NCBI GenBank assembly: GCA_963774555.1
Contig: CAVZFL010000002.1
Coordinates: 434,001-498,000 of the forward strand
Direction: 5' to 3'
Source of the DNA: VRUE01 sp963774555
GTDB taxonomy: Bacteria > Actinomycetota > Thermoleophilia > Solirubrobacterales > 70-9
DNA: 64,000 bases
Both the position numbers and the translations under genes were made by a program. This document shows positions 62,801-64,000 of the stretch, one piece after another. Below the pieces are notes generated by a model. It searched no databases. It saw only the letters and a list, made by a program, of their open reading frames with translations, and had not been told where the DNA came from. Position 1 is the stretch's first letter, and each line of letters starts with the position of its first letter.

Positions 62801-63453
62801 CGGCCGCGGGCGGGACCTACACGGTGGGCCAGTCGGTGTCCACGACCTTCTCGTGCAGCGAGGGCGCGGGCGGGACCGGCCTCTCCTCCTGCAACGACTC
62901 GAGCGGCACCAAAGCGGCGAGCGGAGGCGCCGGCCACCTCGACACCTCAACGCTGGGAGCGCACAGCTACACGGTGACCGCCGTCTCCAAAGACGGCCTG
63001 GCGGCCAGCTCCTCGATCGACTACACGGTCGCGCTGACGCCGGTGCTGCCCAACGAGCCTCCGCAGCCGCCGGGCGGCTCCGGAGAACCCCCGGCGCCGC
63101 ACCTCAGCATCGCCCTCTCTGGCGCCGGCGGGACGCTGCGCGAGCTGCTGCGGACCGGAGAGCTGACCGTCGTAGTCAAGGCCAGCGAGGCGGCCAAGGT
63201 GACGCTGACTGGCAAGAGGAAGCTCAAGGTTCGCTCCGGTCGAGGGCAGTCGACGAAGCTACTCAGTGTGTTCAGGAAGAAGACAGTCAACTTCGCCGCC
63301 GCGGGTGAGAAGAAGGTGACACTGGCGCTCTCCCAGAGGGGACGCGAAGCGCTGCGCAACCTGGACAAGCTGAAGCTCGCACTCACCGGCGAGGCGACCG
63401 ACGCCGCCGGCAAGACGGCAGCGGGGAGCGTGACGCTCACCCTGTCGCGGTAG
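59854..63453 (+). CDS. Secreted multidomain metzincin-type metalloprotease
   Basis: 1199 residues from a TTG at 59854; a TACAAT hexamer ends only about 7 nt upstream, so the mRNA may be leaderless. A signal peptide ends near PAPA. The protease domain has the zinc motif HELGHDFGLLH at about residues 239-249 and a Met-turn candidate in YGDPFDTMGST, as in metzincins of the gametolysin-like group. Then two fibronectin III repeats (APTGLTATGG, TPTGLTATAE), a Gly-rich module (residues ~625-870), a cadherin/VCBS-like repeat (GALTMADDGSFTYTPAPGYS), an Ig-like module and a Lys-rich C-terminal domain (KVTLTGKRKLKV). Extracellular; substrate unknown. Intact. Confidence 0.82.
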   Translation: MRNLFVFVCFVGAVVLGVCSPAPAAVTRSGTLQATVIDNFRAGHSTTRYTLKSGGEETVVRPTALAAEPGDRVVVTGEVRNDRLVGAVKATSSAQPAAIPAGPRKTAVLLINPAGGGAGPWTQESARSEVFTGVNSASAFYNEESYGAFSLTGKLREDGDVFGWFNLNTSTAGCPFIEWQDKAKEAAADAGIDLSGYQHLIYMMPFLGLQGPCKWFGVAGLNSNWVMINGDWGVKIVTHELGHDFGLLHAGSLTCTSGGVRVQISDECTSVEYGDPFDTMGSTAARHSSGWNLAKLGIIAPENVETVETSGTYSMRSALHPTAEPTTLRIPHERGFGGEVTSWYYLEVREQGGVFENVNDATMTGVSIRIAPNPNLGPETLLLDANPATATFDDAPLGVGQTFDSGGPVQIKTLSAGTGKATVSIKLDEQAPTAPTGLTATGGVTGVQLEWGASTDNLGVDHYLVFRDGSLVDTPTGTSFLDSSASVGDHEYVVYAEDGYGNRSAASNPAVATVEPDEEPPTTPTGLTATAELEGVLLEWEASSDNLGVERYLVFRNGKETGTAFNNSFLDPLAPAGDLEYVLYAEDAAGNLSGASAPASLTVPAIFGPVCEGGTCKDGVRYTGTTTAWTVPPGVQKADFTVEGARGGGTGFNFGGSAEATLGSLTPGEAATLSLGGAGEAYSEGGEGGFGGGGDGTLGGGGGGFSSLTLDSTLMLLAGGGGGAGAIGSNPITEMQPRGGSGGYGGALGAAGSNGGATDALGATLGKGIGGGSGGNGGLGGTGGEVTGSSACGGGASAGGDGAAGASFSGGGGAPGAGGGGGGGYVGGGQGGGGAGDACGNAAGAGGGGGGSSYAASGLSAVFSGGVRSGNGRASISYPNPVKAVTHKYTATPDQELAVAAGSGVLSGATAPAGVQLVASLASPPAHGALTMADDGSFTYTPAPGYSGADSFTHQATDPSGDYATAIVTVRVAAPPSASISTPAAGGTYTVGQSVSTTFSCSEGAGGTGLSSCNDSSGTKAASGGAGHLDTSTLGAHSYTVTAVSKDGLAASSSIDYTVALTPVLPNEPPQPPGGSGEPPAPHLSIALSGAGGTLRELLRTGELTVVVKASEAAKVTLTGKRKLKVRSGRGQSTKLLSVFRKKTVNFAAAGEKKVTLALSQRGREALRNLDKLKLALTGEATDAAGKTAAGSVTLTLSR

Positions 63454-63524
63454 TGCCTTACTGCAGCGACCGATGATCAGCCCGGCCAATCCTATAGTCA
63501 GAGAAGTTTGACAGGTGAAGCTGG

Positions 63525-64000
63525 ATGGGGTTCAATGCTCGCGTGCCCTGGGACCCGGCTACGATCGATTCCCGAGTTCTCGCAGTCCACGCCGCGTTCG
63601 TCAACTACAACCGCATCGTTTTCTTCGGCGGCGACCAGCACGACCCAGACCTGGCCGCGCACCACGAAGTCGACGCGACGTGCCTGTTCGATTGCAGCTC
63701 TGGACTGGTCAAGAGGATCGCGTCCCCGCCATTCGACCTCTTTTGTTGCGGGCATGCGCTCACCACCCACGGCATCCTCATGGTCGCCGGCGGGACTTAC
63801 GCGTTTAACGAGACGGTTCCCGGGATACACCACGACCACTTCCCCGGACTTCGGGACACGGCGATCTTTCGCTATGAACCAGGCGGGCACGCGTTTCGCT
63901 CGACGGCTGCGCTGAACCCGGGCGAGCAGGCCAACACGGACGCCAGGCAGACGGGCGGTCGCTGGTACCCGACGCTCCTCACCCTCGCAAACGGCAACAT
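63525..64000 (+). CDS. Galactose oxidase/Kelch-like protein, 5' part only
   Basis: 158 codons visible from the ATG at 63525 (MGFNARVPWDPATIDSRVLA), open to the window end. The blade-like pattern NRIVFFGGDQHDP, GHALTTHGILMVAGGTYAF and the ending ARQTGGRWYPTLLTLANGN match the radical copper galactose oxidase-like/glyoxal oxidase family (the RWYxT-x-L-x-L-x-G-x motif). No signal peptide is seen at this start, unlike the preceding gene, so it may be cytoplasmic or the start may differ. A TATAGT hexamer lies about 27 bp upstream. It follows the metalloprotease by 71 bp. Confidence 0.7.
   Translation, partial: MGFNARVPWDPATIDSRVLAVHAAFVNYNRIVFFGGDQHDPDLAAHHEVDATCLFDCSSGLVKRIASPPFDLFCCGHALTTHGILMVAGGTYAFNETVPGIHHDHFPGLRDTAIFRYEPGGHAFRSTAALNPGEQANTDARQTGGRWYPTLLTLANGN

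Overview
The window is 64 kb of very GC-rich DNA from an actinobacterium. Gene order and content suggest the class Thermoleophilia (Solirubrobacterales-like): a plsX-acpP-rnc-smc-ftsY-ffh-rpsP-khpA-trmD-rplS-lepB chain, an EF-G2-type factor, a WS/DGAT acyltransferase, and many secreted proteins built from Gly-rich, Ig-like and Lys-rich beta modules. The taxon is an inference from content. No rRNA genes or CRISPR arrays were seen.

Layout. 0-27 kb, mostly minus strand: leuS; a SpoIIM-like membrane protein; a PD-(D/E)XK endonuclease frame that runs through tRNA-Ala into a Phd-like tail; oxidoreductases; tRNA-Gly; a secreted-protein block (9-12.2 kb) with a serine protease and a decayed second copy of its 5' end; VOC/RNase H/unknown; EF-G2, a FliA/WhiG-type sigma factor and a Xer recombinase; an L,D-transpeptidase; 5-formyl-THF cyclo-ligase and a hydrolase; ilvD, thiD, dprA, comM, yraN, rnhB. 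Fourteen genes here are broken by frameshifts. Almost all shifts are explained by one extra base, and intact genes lie between them. I read this as local consensus error, not gene decay.

27-49 kb is a clean core block. The translation, secretion and chromosome cluster includes an SMC that seems to lack a hinge, and there is no rimM between khpA and trmD. It is followed by lipid and ribosome genes (plsX, acpP, rpmF, yceD), coaD-rsmD-recG-fakA, an MMPL transporter, a Phd/PIN toxin-antitoxin pair and a drug-efflux MFS gene divergent from its MarR regulator.

50.3-59.8 kb is an accessory island. Two identical 43-bp copies of a tRNA-Met(CAU) 3' half, each followed by a terminator and paired TGGGGCAA repeats, lie 4.2 kb apart. 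A border-like sequence recurs near 59.45 kb. I read this as two related elements stacked at one tRNA attachment site, with no integrase left. Cargo: small unknown proteins, a secreted I36-type inhibitor, a repeat-rich surface protein, a protein with an R-x4-H motif, a 1264-residue protein with an N-terminal nuclease-like domain (candidate single-gene defence system), a VapBC pair and the wreck of a second one.

59.8-64 kb returns to secreted enzymes: a 1199-residue metzincin-type metalloprotease with Fn3, Gly-rich and Ig-like modules, then the start of a galactose-oxidase-like protein cut by the window edge.
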